A DNA stretch of 64,000 bases from Streptomyces alfalfae (GCF_004127445.1 NZ_QEXM01000050.1:1-64000); one strand, 5' to 3'; shown: positions 35,000-45,890, counted from the first letter of the stretch. Notes: generated by a model from the letters alone, not told the origin. Program-made: numbers and translations.

Positions 35000-36060
35000 C
35001 CCTATCGTGGCCGGAAACCGCCCCCCGGCAGCGCGGTAGCCCGGCGACTCGGTGGTCCGCTGGCCCGGAAGCCCAGCTGTCCGGCGGGTCGGCGGTCCCG
35101 GAGCCCTCGGCCCACGGCTCGTGAGCCCGGCGGCCCGGAGGCCCGGTCAAGCCGGAAGCCGGGCGGTCCGGCGGTCCGGCCGTCCGGTAGGTCGGCAGTC
35201 CCGTAGCCCGGGAGCCCGGAGGCCCGGCAGCCTAGAAACCCAGTGGCCCGGCAGTCCGCCGGCCCGGTGGCCCGGAAGCTCACCCGTCCGGTAGGTCGGC
35301 GGTCCCGCAGCCCGGAGGCCCGGCAGCCTAGAAGCTCGGTGGCCGGGTGGCCCAGCGGCCCGGCGGCCAAACCAAGCCGACGGCCCGACGGCCCGACGGC
35401 CCGGCAGCCCGGCGGCCCGGAGGTCAAGCCAAGCCGGAAGCCCGGCGGCCGGTCAGGCTGGAAGCCCGGCGGCCCGGCAGTCTGGTGGCCGGGAGGCCCG
35501 GAAGCTCGGCGGTCCGCAAGCTCGGCGGCTCGGCCGTCGGAGGCTCGGCGGCCCGGCAGCCCGGCAGTCCGCCGGCCCGGAAGCTCAGCCGCCCGGCAGG
35601 TCGGCGGTCCCGCAGCCCGGCAGCCGGCTCGGCGGCCCGGCCAGACCGGAAGCCCGGCGGCCCGGCCAGACCGGAAGCCCGGCGGCCCGGCCAGACCGGA
35701 AGCCCGGCGGCCCAGCGGCCCAGCAGTTCGACGGTCGGGAGGCCCGGAAGCTCGGCGGTCCGGCCGTCGGAGGCACGGCGGCCCGGCGGCCCGATCAGGT
35801 CGGCAGCCCGGCGGCCCGGAGGTCAAGCCAAGCCGGAAGCCCGGCGGCCGGTCAGGCTGGAAGCCCGGCGGCCCGGCAGTCTGGTGGCCGGGAGGCCCGG
35901 AAGCTCGGCGGTCCGCAAGCTCGGCGGCTCGGCCGTCGGAGGCTCGGCGGCCCGGCAGTTCAGCAGTCCGGGGCCCCCGGCCCGGAGGCTCGGCAGGCCA
36001 GAAGCTCGGCGGCCCCGGAGTCCGCCGGCCGGCAGTCCGGCAGCCGCAGCGAGGCCGGCG
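35000..36060. repeat. 1.1-kb GC-rich minisatellite based on a 9-bp CCCGG unit
   Basis: The stretch is built of CCCGGCRGC/CCCGGAAGC-like words, often in strict 9-bp steps, mixed into higher-order units. A 158-bp segment is repeated exactly at 35402-35559 and 35801-35958 (offset 399 bp). A 25-bp unit beginning GGCGGCCCGGCCAGACC is present three times in perfect tandem at 35631-35705. Frames remain open on both strands because stop codons are absent from the units, but none has a ribosome site or known domain. Confidence 0.85.
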
Positions 36061-36137
36061 GTGGCGAACCCTCGCCCACGGCCCCGCCCCCTGTCGGCAG
36101 CTGCCCCAGGCGCCGCCCGCCCCTCGGCCCCCTCACG

Positions 36138-38048
<1,911 letters not shown>

Positions 38049-38170
38049 AGATGATCACCCTCCTCCGTCGCCCCGTACGGTACGGAACGACGGAAGAGGG
38101 CGGGGCGGTTCCGCCCATTCACGCCGAGGTGCTTCGTGCGGCGACGGTGTGGTGACGGTGCGGTGACGGT

Positions 38171-38857
38171 TCAGCAGCCGTTGAGCACCGAGGCCAGGGC
38201 GGCCTTCTCCTCGGTGTTCACGTTGAGCTTGTAGTGGTGCTTCACGTCCACCCACATGCGGGCGTAGTAGCAGTGGTACGACTCGGTCGGCGGCATCCAC
38301 TCCGCCGGGTCCTGGTCGCCCTTGGACTGGTTGACGTTGTCGGTGACCGCGATGAGCTGGGGCCGGGTCAGGTCGTTGGCGAAACCTTCCCGCTGGCTGG
38401 TGGTCCAGCCGTTCGCGCCGGACTTCCAGGCCTCGGAGAGCGGCACGACGTGGTCGATGTCGACGTCGGACGCGGCGGTCCAGGTGCCGCCGTCGTAGGG
38501 GGACTTCCAGGTGCCGGAGGTGGCGGCGCAGCTCGCGTCCTGCTGGACGTCGGTGCCGTCGCGCTTGAGGACGACCTCGCGGGTGTTGCACGCGCCGGAC
38601 TGCGTGCTCCAGTGCGGGAACTTGTCGCGGCTGTAGCCGTCGGAGGAACCTTCCGCCTTGACCGTCAGCTCGCCGAGGTAGGCGCGGGCGGTGGCGGCGC
38701 TGACCGGAGCCGGGGGAGCGGCCTGGGCGGGGGCGCCGGTGAGGAGGGTGGCGGCGGTGGCCAGGAGCGCGGCGCCGCCGAGCGCGGCCACGCGGTGCTT
38801 GGCCGCGGCCGTCGGGTTCTTGAGTGCCGTGCGTTGACGCGCGTAGACAACGGACAT
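38171..38857 (-). CDS. Secreted HNH family nuclease (DUF1524-like)
   Basis: A 228-residue exported protein. A twin-part N terminus (basic lead, then LGGAALLATAATLLTGAPAQA) is a Sec signal peptide, with cleavage after AQA near residue 46. The core DVDIDHVVPLSEAWKSGA is the His-containing betabetaalpha-metal motif of HNH/DUF1524 nucleases, followed by ANDLTRPQLIAVTDNVNQSKGDQDPAEW. Cysteines in SGACNTREVV, DASCAATSG, YHCYY and NGC suit disulphides outside the cell. Extracellular DNA or RNA scavenging is the likely role. Confidence 0.9.
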   Translation of the reverse strand: MSVVYARQRTALKNPTAAAKHRVAALGGAALLATAATLLTGAPAQAAPPAPVSAATARAYLGELTVKAEGSSDGYSRDKFPHWSTQSGACNTREVVLKRDGTDVQQDASCAATSGTWKSPYDGGTWTAASDVDIDHVVPLSEAWKSGANGWTTSQREGFANDLTRPQLIAVTDNVNQSKGDQDPAEWMPPTESYHCYYARMWVDVKHHYKLNVNTEEKAALASVLNGC

Positions 38858-39302
38858 GCGAACTCCCTGTGCGTGGGGGGCGGTTGACCGGTGGGGCGGT
38901 CATGCTTGCGGGCCGGGGTTGCCCCGGGGTGTGCAGCTGGTGACAGGGTCGCGTCAATCAGGGGCGGAGTTCAAGGGCCTGGCACGGTGTCATATGCGCG
39001 TCGTGGGGCGCGAGTTGGCGGCGAGTGAGGGCGCGAGTAGGTGGTGAACGGGGCGCGGATGGGCGGATAACGGGCGCGATGCTCGGATGTTTGCGTGTAT
39101 AAGTACGCTTTTGTGAACCACTCTCGCGCCCTGGGTGGCCCCCTTCTGGCCTCCGAAGGGTTTCGGTGGGAGTGTTCGCCTCCCGGTCGACCCCTTTTGC
39201 GGCAAGTCGCCCGAATGGCCCAATGGCACACACCCGTGTGAGTGACCCGCGTCACGCGGGGGTCGGGCGGAAAGGCCCTGGCCGGGGGTGGCCGGGAGTC
39301 CC
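38858..39302. other. Intergenic region upstream of the HNH gene and the riboswitch
   Basis: No gene is supported. The region has a duplicated GGGCGCGAGT word (about 39007-39036), a CACACCCGTGTG palindrome near 39230, and a hairpin at 39244-39264 (GACCCGCGT paired with ACGCGGGGGTC) that may terminate upstream transcription just before the riboswitch promoter. Confidence 0.4.
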
Positions 39303-39435
39303 GTACGATGGATGACGCAGAAGGGGAGTAGCTCTTCGCCGGACCGTCGACATACTGCTCAGCTCGTCTGAGCCGGCGCCCGGAGGCAGGCCCGTCACGG
39401 GCAGGCCAGCGAGACCTTCGGCAAGCAGTGCATGA
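39303..39435 (+). promoter_or_regulatory. yybP-ykoY-type Mn2+ riboswitch leader
   Basis: A TACGAT -10-like box (39303-39308) precedes a structured leader. AAGGGGAGTAGCTC (39321 on), GTCGACATACTG, CCGGAGGCAGG and GCGAGACCTTCGGC (39409 on) appear in the order of yybP-ykoY elements, which bind Mn2+ at a cross-helix site. The downstream gene encodes a GDT1/TMEM165-type transporter, a classic target, and high Mn would be expected to raise its expression. About 100 nt separate the aptamer from the start codon. Confidence 0.75.
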
Positions 39436-39536
39436 CGTGCGCGTCCGCGTGCGTATCCGTGTGCTGCCGTGCCGAGGTGTCGTACGCGAAGCGGTGGAAC
39501 ACTCTCGGTGGGGCGGCCCCGACCGATTGAGGAACC

Positions 39537-40115
39537 TTGATCAGCATCAGCGTGACGGCGCTCGTCTTCGGCGTCGTCTTCCTGGCCGAGCTGCCGGACA
39601 AGACGGCGCTCGCCGGGCTCGTCCTCGGCACGCGCTACCGCGCCTCCTATGTCTTCGCCGGAGTGGCGGCGGCCTTCACCGTGCACGTGGTGCTCGCCGT
39701 CGCGGCCGGCAGTGTCCTGACCCTGCTGCCGCAGCAACTGGTCCACGCCCTGACCGGCGTCCTCTTCCTGGCCGGCGCGGCGATGCTGCTCATGAAGGGC
39801 GGCGGGGACGAGGAGGAGGTCAAGCAGCCCGAGAACCAGAGTTTCTGGAAGGTCTCGGGGGCGGGCTTCATGCTCATCCTGGTCGCGGAGTTCGGCGATC
39901 TGACGCAGATCATGACCGCGAACCTGGCCGCCCGCTACGACGACCCGCTCTCCGTCGGCCTCGGCGCCGTCCTCGCGCTCTGGGCGGTCGCGGGCCTCGG
40001 CATCGTCGGCGGAAAGGCCCTGATGCGGCGGGTGCCGCTGGCGCTGATCACGAAGATCGCGGCACTGCTGATGCTGGGGCTCGGCGTGTGGAGCCTGTAC
40101 GAGGCCATCGCCTGA
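39537..40115 (+). CDS. GDT1/TMEM165 (UPF0016) family Mn2+/Ca2+ transporter
   Basis: A 192-residue membrane protein with about six helices in two homologous halves. Each half carries the family signature: VFLAELPDKTALAGLVL (ELPDKT) and LVAEFGDLTQIMTANL (EFGDLT), whose acidic residues bind Mn2+ or Ca2+. A short charged loop (GGGDEEEVKQPEN) joins the halves. Bacterial relatives such as MneA export manganese. The start is TTG at 39537 with GAGG just upstream. The Mn riboswitch leader in front supports the function. Confidence 0.9.
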   Translation: MISISVTALVFGVVFLAELPDKTALAGLVLGTRYRASYVFAGVAAAFTVHVVLAVAAGSVLTLLPQQLVHALTGVLFLAGAAMLLMKGGGDEEEVKQPENQSFWKVSGAGFMLILVAEFGDLTQIMTANLAARYDDPLSVGLGAVLALWAVAGLGIVGGKALMRRVPLALITKIAALLMLGLGVWSLYEAIA

Positions 40116-40243
40116 GCCGGGTGGCCGCCGTGCGTGGCGCGCATCTGTTCTTTTTGGGCGGCTTGCGGCTGGGCGCTGTCGGTTTGACCTGCGACGTTGG
40201 CGTTTGGCGTCCATGTTTTGTACCGTGCGAGAACAAAGTGGCT

Positions 40244-40271
40244 CCGCCCGTATTCCCTGACCGGCGGGCGG
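40244..40271 (+). terminator. Hairpin downstream of the GDT1 gene
   Basis: CCGCCCG (40244-40250) pairs with CGGGCGG (40265-40271), with further GGC/GCC closing pairs. It lies between the transporter and the HAD gene and is a plausible terminator. Confidence 0.5.
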
Positions 40272-40353
40272 GGCCGCCTTGATTCTCGCTCCGTGCGTCC
40301 GGGGCCTTCCGCCGGAGCGCGCGGACGTCCCCTCTGCGCTCTGGAGCTCACCG

Positions 40354-41046
40354 ATGACGGCCACGTCCGCCGACTCAGCCGCCCCCGCCGGCCTCGAAAT
40401 GACCACCGGAGCCGTCCTCCTCGACATGGACGGCACCCTCGTCAACTCCGACGCCGTCGTCGAGCGCTGCTGGCGGCGCTGGGCCGAGCGGCACGGCCTC
40501 GACTTCGACGAGGTCATCGAGGTCGTCCACGGACGGCAGGGCTACGCGTCCATGGCGGTGCTGCTGCCGGAGCGGCCCATGGCGGAGAACCACGCCGAGA
40601 ACCGCGAGATGCTCGCCGCCGAGACCGCCGACATGGAGGGCGTCGTGCCCGTGCCCGGCGCACCCGCCTTCATGGCCGCGCTCGCCGGGCTCCGGCTGCC
40701 GCACGCGCTCGTGACCTCGGCCGACGTGCCGCTGTCCACCGGGCGGATGGCCGCCGCGGGACTGGACCTGCCGGAGGTGCGGGTCACCGCGGAGAGCGTG
40801 GGCGCGAGCAAGCCCGACCCCGAGGGGTTCCTCAAGGGCGCGGCGGCGCTCGGCTTCGACCCCGCCGACTGCGTGGTCTTCGAGGACTCCGAGGCGGGCA
40901 TCCGCGCGGGCCTCGCGGCCGGCATGCGGGTCGTGGGCGTCGGCACGAGGGCCGCGCGGTTCGGGCCGACCGTGCACGTCGACGACCTGACGCGGGTACG
41001 GGTCTCCGACGCCGGGGACGGGCGCATCCTGCTGACCATCGGCTGA
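40354..41046 (+). CDS. HAD superfamily phosphatase (beta-phosphoglucomutase/GPP-like)
   Basis: A 230-residue HAD hydrolase. Motif I is LLDMDGTLVNSD with D24 and D26, motif II lies in LVTSADV, and motifs III and IV in SKPDPEGF and VFEDSEAGIRAG. The helical cap between motif I and motif II marks subclass IA. Homologues dephosphorylate small sugar or polyol phosphates; the substrate here is open. GGAG lies 8 nt before the ATG. The stop codon lies inside a perfect 20-bp tandem duplication. Confidence 0.9.
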   Translation: MTATSADSAAPAGLEMTTGAVLLDMDGTLVNSDAVVERCWRRWAERHGLDFDEVIEVVHGRQGYASMAVLLPERPMAENHAENREMLAAETADMEGVVPVPGAPAFMAALAGLRLPHALVTSADVPLSTGRMAAAGLDLPEVRVTAESVGASKPDPEGFLKGAAALGFDPADCVVFEDSEAGIRAGLAAGMRVVGVGTRAARFGPTVHVDDLTRVRVSDAGDGRILLTIG

Positions 41047-41080
41047 GCGGGTTCCTCCGGGGCTGAGCGGGTTCCTCCGG
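41041..41080 (+). repeat. Perfect 20-bp tandem duplication spanning the HAD stop codon
   Basis: GGCTGAGCGGGTTCCTCCGG occurs at 41041-41060 and again at 41061-41080. The first copy contains the HAD stop TGA (41044-41046). Confidence 0.95.
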
Positions 41081-41160
41081 GGCGCCGGGACTCTCCGCCG
41101 GGGCCGGGGGGGCAGCGCGGAGCAGCGGGGGCGGCCGGGGCAGCGGGGGCGGCGGGACTT

Positions 41161-42669
41161 TCAGCGGTGCGTCTCCGCCTCCAGGCTGCGCCGCGTCTCG
41201 CGGCCGTACTGGCCGCGGGGGTCGTCGGTGAGGCCGCGGGCCCACTGGTAGCGGGTCACCGCGTCGCTGACCAGGCGGGTGTACACGCCGTCCGGCTCGC
41301 CCGCGTACAGGTGGAGCTGGGCCAGACGCTCCTGCAACTCCGCGACCTCGGGCCCCTTGTCTCCCTCGGCCAGGGACGCGCGGACGGTCGGCTCGTGGCG
41401 CGGGGGCGGCGTCGTGCCCACCGAGCCGGTGGCGCGTGCCGTGGGCGGCGGGGGCGAGGACGACGGCGACTCGGACGCGCGCGTGGGCGACGGCGGGGGA
41501 GTGGCGAGGCGCGGCTGCGCGGAAGGCGCAGCCGAGGGCTGCGGGGACGCCTTGGCCGGGGGCGGGACGGGCTTCGTCGGGTCCGCGGGCGCCGGGGTCG
41601 GCACGGCGGGCAGCGCACGGTCACGGTCCGGCTGGTCGGCGGCGGAGGAGAGCATGCCGGTCGCCAGCACACCGGCGGCGACGACCGCGGCGAAGGCGCC
41701 GCCCACGGCGAGCAGCGCGTAGGGCCGACGGCGCTGCCGCGGGGCGTACCCCGTGCCCGGTGCTTCCCGTACGTCGAGGGGCCGCGTGGCCGCGAGGCCG
41801 GACACGACCGCCGTGCCGGCCGGGGCTTCGACCGTGCCGGGAGCTGCCCGTGTGCCCGGGGTTTCGGCTGTGCCGGGCGCGTTCCCTCCGCTCAAGGCTG
41901 CCGCCATGCCGGGGGTGTTCCGTGTGCCCGGGGTTTCGGCTGTAGGGGTGTTCCCTCTGCCGAAGGTTGCCGCTATGCCGGGGGCGTGCCTCGTGCCGGG
42001 GGTGTTCCGTGTGTCAGGGGTTTCGGCTGTGCCGGGGGTGTTCCCCCTGCCCAAGGCTGCCGCTGCACCCGGGGCGCTCCCCGTACCGGGGGCGTTCCCA
42101 GTGTCGGGGGTCTCGGCTGTACCCGGGGCTTCCCCCGTACCCGGGGCTCCCCCCGTGCCAGCGGCTCCCCCCACACCTGGGGCCTCCGCCCTGCCCTGGG
42201 CTCCCCCCGTACCCGGGGCTCCCTCCGTGCCCGCGGCTCCCCCCACGCCCAGGACCTCCGCCCTGCCCGGGATTTCCCCCGTGCCGGGGACCTCCGCCTG
42301 GCCCGCGGCTCCCCCCGCTCCGGAAGCTTCGCCCGTGCCCGCGGCTCCCCCCACGCCCGAGCCCCCGGCCGGAGCCCGGCCGGTTTCGTCGGGTGACGCG
42401 GACGGGTCCGGCGCGGCCGTGCCCGGTGGCTTCGGCGGGGGTTCTGCCCCCGTCCTCTCGGTGGCGGGGTCCGTCAAGGACACGAACGGGCGTATCCGTA
42501 TCGGGTCGAAGTCCTCGGCGGCCGCCGCCTCCGCGGAGCGTGCGAGGCGGGCCGCCTCCGTCGCGCGCCGGGCGCAGCCGCAGGTCGGAGCCGTGTCCGG
42601 CGGGCGCGTCATCCCGCACTCGGGGCACCGCTGTCCGCCCCGCCGCTCTCCTTCGTCCCGACCCGTCAT
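41161..42669 (-). CDS. Membrane-anchored peptidoglycan-binding protein with long PGT repeat
   Basis: A modular 502-residue protein. An N-terminal zinc-ribbon-like motif (CPECGMTRPPDTAPTCGCA) is followed at about 95-290 by low-complexity repeats of PGTAETPGT/GNTPGT type rich in Gly, Thr, Pro and Ala. A transmembrane helix (YALLAVGGAFAAVVAAGVLA) comes next, then a Pro/Ser-rich linker and a C-terminal PG_binding_1 domain (GPEVAELQERLAQLHLYAGE, YQWARGLTDD). The order predicts a cytoplasmic ribbon and repeat with the wall-binding domain outside. It is divergent from the MFS-MarR gene. The ATG at 42669 follows GGGGGAA. Confidence 0.82.
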   Translation of the reverse strand: MTGRDEGERRGGQRCPECGMTRPPDTAPTCGCARRATEAARLARSAEAAAAEDFDPIRIRPFVSLTDPATERTGAEPPPKPPGTAAPDPSASPDETGRAPAGGSGVGGAAGTGEASGAGGAAGQAEVPGTGEIPGRAEVLGVGGAAGTEGAPGTGGAQGRAEAPGVGGAAGTGGAPGTGEAPGTAETPDTGNAPGTGSAPGAAAALGRGNTPGTAETPDTRNTPGTRHAPGIAATFGRGNTPTAETPGTRNTPGMAAALSGGNAPGTAETPGTRAAPGTVEAPAGTAVVSGLAATRPLDVREAPGTGYAPRQRRRPYALLAVGGAFAAVVAAGVLATGMLSSAADQPDRDRALPAVPTPAPADPTKPVPPPAKASPQPSAAPSAQPRLATPPPSPTRASESPSSSPPPPTARATGSVGTTPPPRHEPTVRASLAEGDKGPEVAELQERLAQLHLYAGEPDGVYTRLVSDAVTRYQWARGLTDDPRGQYGRETRRSLEAETHR

Positions 42670-42817
42670 CGGCCGTTCCCCCTCCCCGCCGCGAGTGTCC
42701 CTCCCCAAGGAACCCAGGAGATTATGCAGAACCGGGCTTCAACAGGCCATAACCGGTCACACGCACCACGATGGAAAGGGAGGCCCCACGGCATGCCCGG
42801 AGTCCCAGGAGGTGTCC

Positions 42818-44884
42818 ATGACGCAGGACGTCAGCGCCCGCCCCACGGGGCCGCCGCCCGGCCCCGTACCCGGTCGGGGGAGCAATGGGCACCCTCCGAG
42901 CGGCGTCCTGGTCTCCATCGGGGCCCTGCTCCTCGGCATGCTGCTCGCCGCCCTCGACCAGACCATCGTCTCCACGGCCCTGCCGACCATCGTCAGTGAA
43001 CTCGGCGGCATGGACCACCTGTCCTGGGTGGTCACCGCGTACATGCTGGCCGCGACGGCGGCGACGCCGCTCTGGGGCAAGCTCGGCGACCAGTACGGCC
43101 GGAAGAAGCTGTTCCAGACCGCCATCGGCATCTTCCTGGTCGGCTCCGCGCTCTGCGGCATGGCGCAGAACATGCCCCAGCTCATCGGTTTCCGCGCCCT
43201 CCAGGGCCTCGGCGGCGGCGGGCTCATGGTGCTCTCCATGGCGATCGTCGGCGACCTGGTCTCGCCGCGTGAGCGCGGCAAGTACCAGGGCCTGTTCGGC
43301 GCGGTCTTCGGCGCGACCAGCGTGCTGGGACCGCTGCTCGGCGGACTCTTCACCGAGCACCTGAGCTGGCGCTGGGTCTTCTACGTCAACCTGCCCATCG
43401 GCGTGGTCGCCCTGCTCGTCATCGCCACCACGCTGCACATCCCGGTCCGCGACACCAAGCACACCATCGACTACCTCGGCACCTTCCTGATCGCCTCTGT
43501 CGCCACCTGCCTCGTCCTCGTCGCCTCCCTCGGCGGCACGACCTGGGCGTGGGCGTCCCCGCAGATCATCGGCCTCGCGGTACTGGGGGTACTGCTCGCC
43601 GCGGTGTTCGTGGCCGTGGAGCGCAGGGCCGCGGAACCGGTGCTGCCGCTGAAGCTGTTCCGGGTCCGCACCTTCACCCTCTCCGCGGTCATCAGCTTCA
43701 TCGTGGGCTTCGCGATGTTCGGGGCGATGACCTACCTGCCGACGTTCCTCCAGGTCGTCCAGGGGGTCTCGCCGACCATGTCGGGCGTGCACATGCTGCC
43801 GATGGTGATCGGCATGCTCCTGTCGACGACGGTCTCCGGGCAGATCGTCAGCCGCACCGGCCGCTGGAAGGTCTTCCCCGTGGCGGGCACGGCGATCACC
43901 GCGCTCGGTCTCTTCCTCCTCCACCAACTGGACGAGCACAGCGGCACGGGCGTGATGAGCGCCTTCTTCTTCGTCTTCGGCCTGGGCCTCGGCCTGGTCA
44001 TGCAGGTGCTCGTGCTCATCGTGCAGAACGCCGTGGACTACCAGGACCTCGGCGTGGCGACCTCCGGCGCGACCTTCTTCCGGTCGATCGGCGCCTCCTT
44101 CGGCGTCGCGATCTTCGGCACCATCTTCACCAACCGCCTCGGCGACAACCTGACCGACGCCCTCGCCGGACAGCCACTGCCGCCCGGCGCGAGCGTGCCG
44201 GCCCTGGAGGCCGACCCGCGCGGCATCGCGCGGCTCCCCGCCGCCCTGCGCCCCGACGCCCTGCACGCGTACGCCTCCTCGATCACGGACGTCTTCCTCT
44301 ACGCGGTGCCGGTCGCCCTGCTCGCCTTCGTCCTCGCCTGGTTCCTGCGCGAGGACAAGCTGCGGGGCTCGGTCACGGCGCCCGACACCACGCAGACGCT
44401 GGCCAGCAACCCCGTCGAGCGTTCGTCGTACGACGAGGTGGCGCGGGCCCTCTCCGTGCTCGGCACGCGCGAGGGCCGCAGGCAGGTGTACGAGCGCATC
44501 ACGGAGCGCGCGGGCTACGACCTGCTGCCCGCGGCGAGCTGGCTGCTCCTGCGCATCGCCCGGCACGGCTCGGTCGAACCCGGCGTACTCGCCGAGCGGA
44601 CCACGGTCCCGCTGTCCGTGATCACGGCGGCGGCCCGCCAGGTCGAGGAGCGGCACCTGGCCGAACGGCGCGGCCTGGACATGTTCCTGACCGACAGCGG
44701 ACGCGAGGCCGCGGGCAGGCTGGCGACCGCCCGGCAGGAGTCCCTGGCCGAGCTGCTCGGCGACTGGTGGGGCCCGGACCGCCCGACGGACCTGGCCCGG
44801 CTGGTGGAAATGCTCAGCGCCGAACTGTGCGGCTCGGAGTCGGAGCGGCCCCACAGCGGTGCGACGGTGGTCCGCGCGGCGTAG
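42818..44884 (+). CDS. DHA2 transporter fused to a C-terminal MarR-like domain
   Basis: A 688-residue fusion. Residues about 25-525 form a 14-helix DHA2 drug antiporter: AALDQTIVSTALPTIVSELG in helix 1, GKLGDQYGRKKLF motif A, and GATSVLGPLLGGLF motif C. From about 540 the chain is soluble and reads as a MarR-type winged helix: GYDLLPAASWLLLRIARHG, ERTTVPLSVITAAARQVEE (recognition region) and MFLTDSGREAAGRLA (wing). A pump tethered to its own DNA-binding-like domain could sense substrate at the membrane. The ATG at 42818 has AGGAGG 5 nt upstream; the longer open frame from 41753 is antisense to the preceding gene. Confidence 0.9.
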   Translation: MTQDVSARPTGPPPGPVPGRGSNGHPPSGVLVSIGALLLGMLLAALDQTIVSTALPTIVSELGGMDHLSWVVTAYMLAATAATPLWGKLGDQYGRKKLFQTAIGIFLVGSALCGMAQNMPQLIGFRALQGLGGGGLMVLSMAIVGDLVSPRERGKYQGLFGAVFGATSVLGPLLGGLFTEHLSWRWVFYVNLPIGVVALLVIATTLHIPVRDTKHTIDYLGTFLIASVATCLVLVASLGGTTWAWASPQIIGLAVLGVLLAAVFVAVERRAAEPVLPLKLFRVRTFTLSAVISFIVGFAMFGAMTYLPTFLQVVQGVSPTMSGVHMLPMVIGMLLSTTVSGQIVSRTGRWKVFPVAGTAITALGLFLLHQLDEHSGTGVMSAFFFVFGLGLGLVMQVLVLIVQNAVDYQDLGVATSGATFFRSIGASFGVAIFGTIFTNRLGDNLTDALAGQPLPPGASVPALEADPRGIARLPAALRPDALHAYASSITDVFLYAVPVALLAFVLAWFLREDKLRGSVTAPDTTQTLASNPVERSSYDEVARALSVLGTREGRRQVYERITERAGYDLLPAASWLLLRIARHGSVEPGVLAERTTVPLSVITAAARQVEERHLAERRGLDMFLTDSGREAAGRLATARQESLAELLGDWWGPDRPTDLARLVEMLSAELCGSESERPHSGATVVRAA

Positions 44885-44917
44885 TCCGGGCCGGGCCCGC
44901 CCCGGCCCGGCCTCGCC

Positions 44918-45448
44918 TCAGCCGAGCTTCTTGCCGTACCAGTGCTCGGCGTACGGACGGGCGGTGTACGGCTCGGTCTCCTCGTACCCGTGCCGCCTGT
45001 ACAGCGCGCGGGCCTCCACGAGATCGGTTCGGGTGTCGAGGACGATCCGCCCGGCGCCGAGCGCGCGGGCCGCGTCCTCGGCGGCGGCGAGCAGCACGGG
45101 AGCGCCGCCGAGCCCGCGCAGCTCCTCGCGCACGAAGACCCGCTTGAGCTCGGCGAGGCCCGGTTCGAGCAGTCGCACCCCCGCCGTGCCGCCGGGCTCG
45201 CCCCCGTACCGCGCGACGAGCAGCGCCCCGTCCGGCGGCGCGAGATCGGCCCCGCTCTCCGCGGCCACCTCGCGCTCCAGCTCGGCGGGGTCGGTGGGCC
45301 GCCCCTCGTGCAGCAGGTACCAGCGGTCGCTGACCTCGGTGTAGTACGCGCGCCAGAGCGCGGCGGCGACAGGGGAGTCATACGGCTCGGGAGCGACGGT
45401 CCAGGAAGCGGAGGCGTAGGCGGCGTCACGGGCGGCAGCGGTGGTCAT
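44918..45448 (-). CDS. GNAT family N-acetyltransferase
   Basis: A 176-residue acetyl-CoA-dependent acyltransferase. LAELKRVFVREELRGLGGAP is the beta4-alpha3 acetyl-CoA pyrophosphate loop (R/Q-x-x-G-x-G/A variant), and IVLDTRTDLVEARALYRRHGYEE is the C-terminal motif B region. The substrate is unknown. It converges on the MFS-MarR gene with 33 bp between the stops. A tandem-repeat array lies behind its start. Confidence 0.88.
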   Translation of the reverse strand: MTTAAARDAAYASASWTVAPEPYDSPVAAALWRAYYTEVSDRWYLLHEGRPTDPAELEREVAAESGADLAPPDGALLVARYGGEPGGTAGVRLLEPGLAELKRVFVREELRGLGGAPVLLAAAEDAARALGAGRIVLDTRTDLVEARALYRRHGYEETEPYTARPYAEHWYGKKLG

Positions 45449-45514
45449 GACGACGATCCCAGACGACGACGGCGGCGCCCCGCAAGCGAATTGCCCGCGG
45501 AACGCCGCCGTGAC

Positions 45515-45890
45515 GGCCCGGCCCGGCCTCGGGGCGTGGCCCGCATCAGCCCTTTCGGTGTGGCCTGCATCAGCCCCCGGGGGTGCGGGCCCGCTCGGCC
45601 TCCGGGTGTGGCCCGGCCCGGCCTCGGGGCGTGGCCCGCACCAGCCCCGGCGTGCGGGCCCGCTCAGCTTCCGGGTGTGGCCTGGCTCAGCCCATTGGGC
45701 GTGGCCCGCATCAGCCTCCGGCGCGCGAGCCCGCTCAGCCTCCGGGCGTGGCCGTGCTCAGCTCCTTGGAGTGGTCTGGCTCAGCCAGGGCGCGGGCGCG
45801 CTCGGCCTCCGGGTGTGGCCTGGCTCAGCCCTTTGGAGTGGTCTGGCTCGGCCTTTGGGCGTGGCCCGGTTCAGCTCTTGGGCGCGGCCT
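45515..45890. repeat. About 15 tandem units of 22-25 bp spanning the ABM stop codon
   Basis: Read on the minus strand, units of the form AAAGGGCTGAGCCAGGCCAC plus CCC follow one another for about 370 bp, varying between 19 and 25 bp. The first unit includes the last two codons and TGA of the monooxygenase-like gene at 45871, and most units keep a CTGA at the same place. No other gene is seen in the 422-bp gap. Confidence 0.8.

Noticed and set aside
41753..42817. N-terminal extension of the MFS-MarR protein
   Set aside because: The extension is the complement of the PGT-repeat gene, and an AGGAGG site marks the ATG at 42818.
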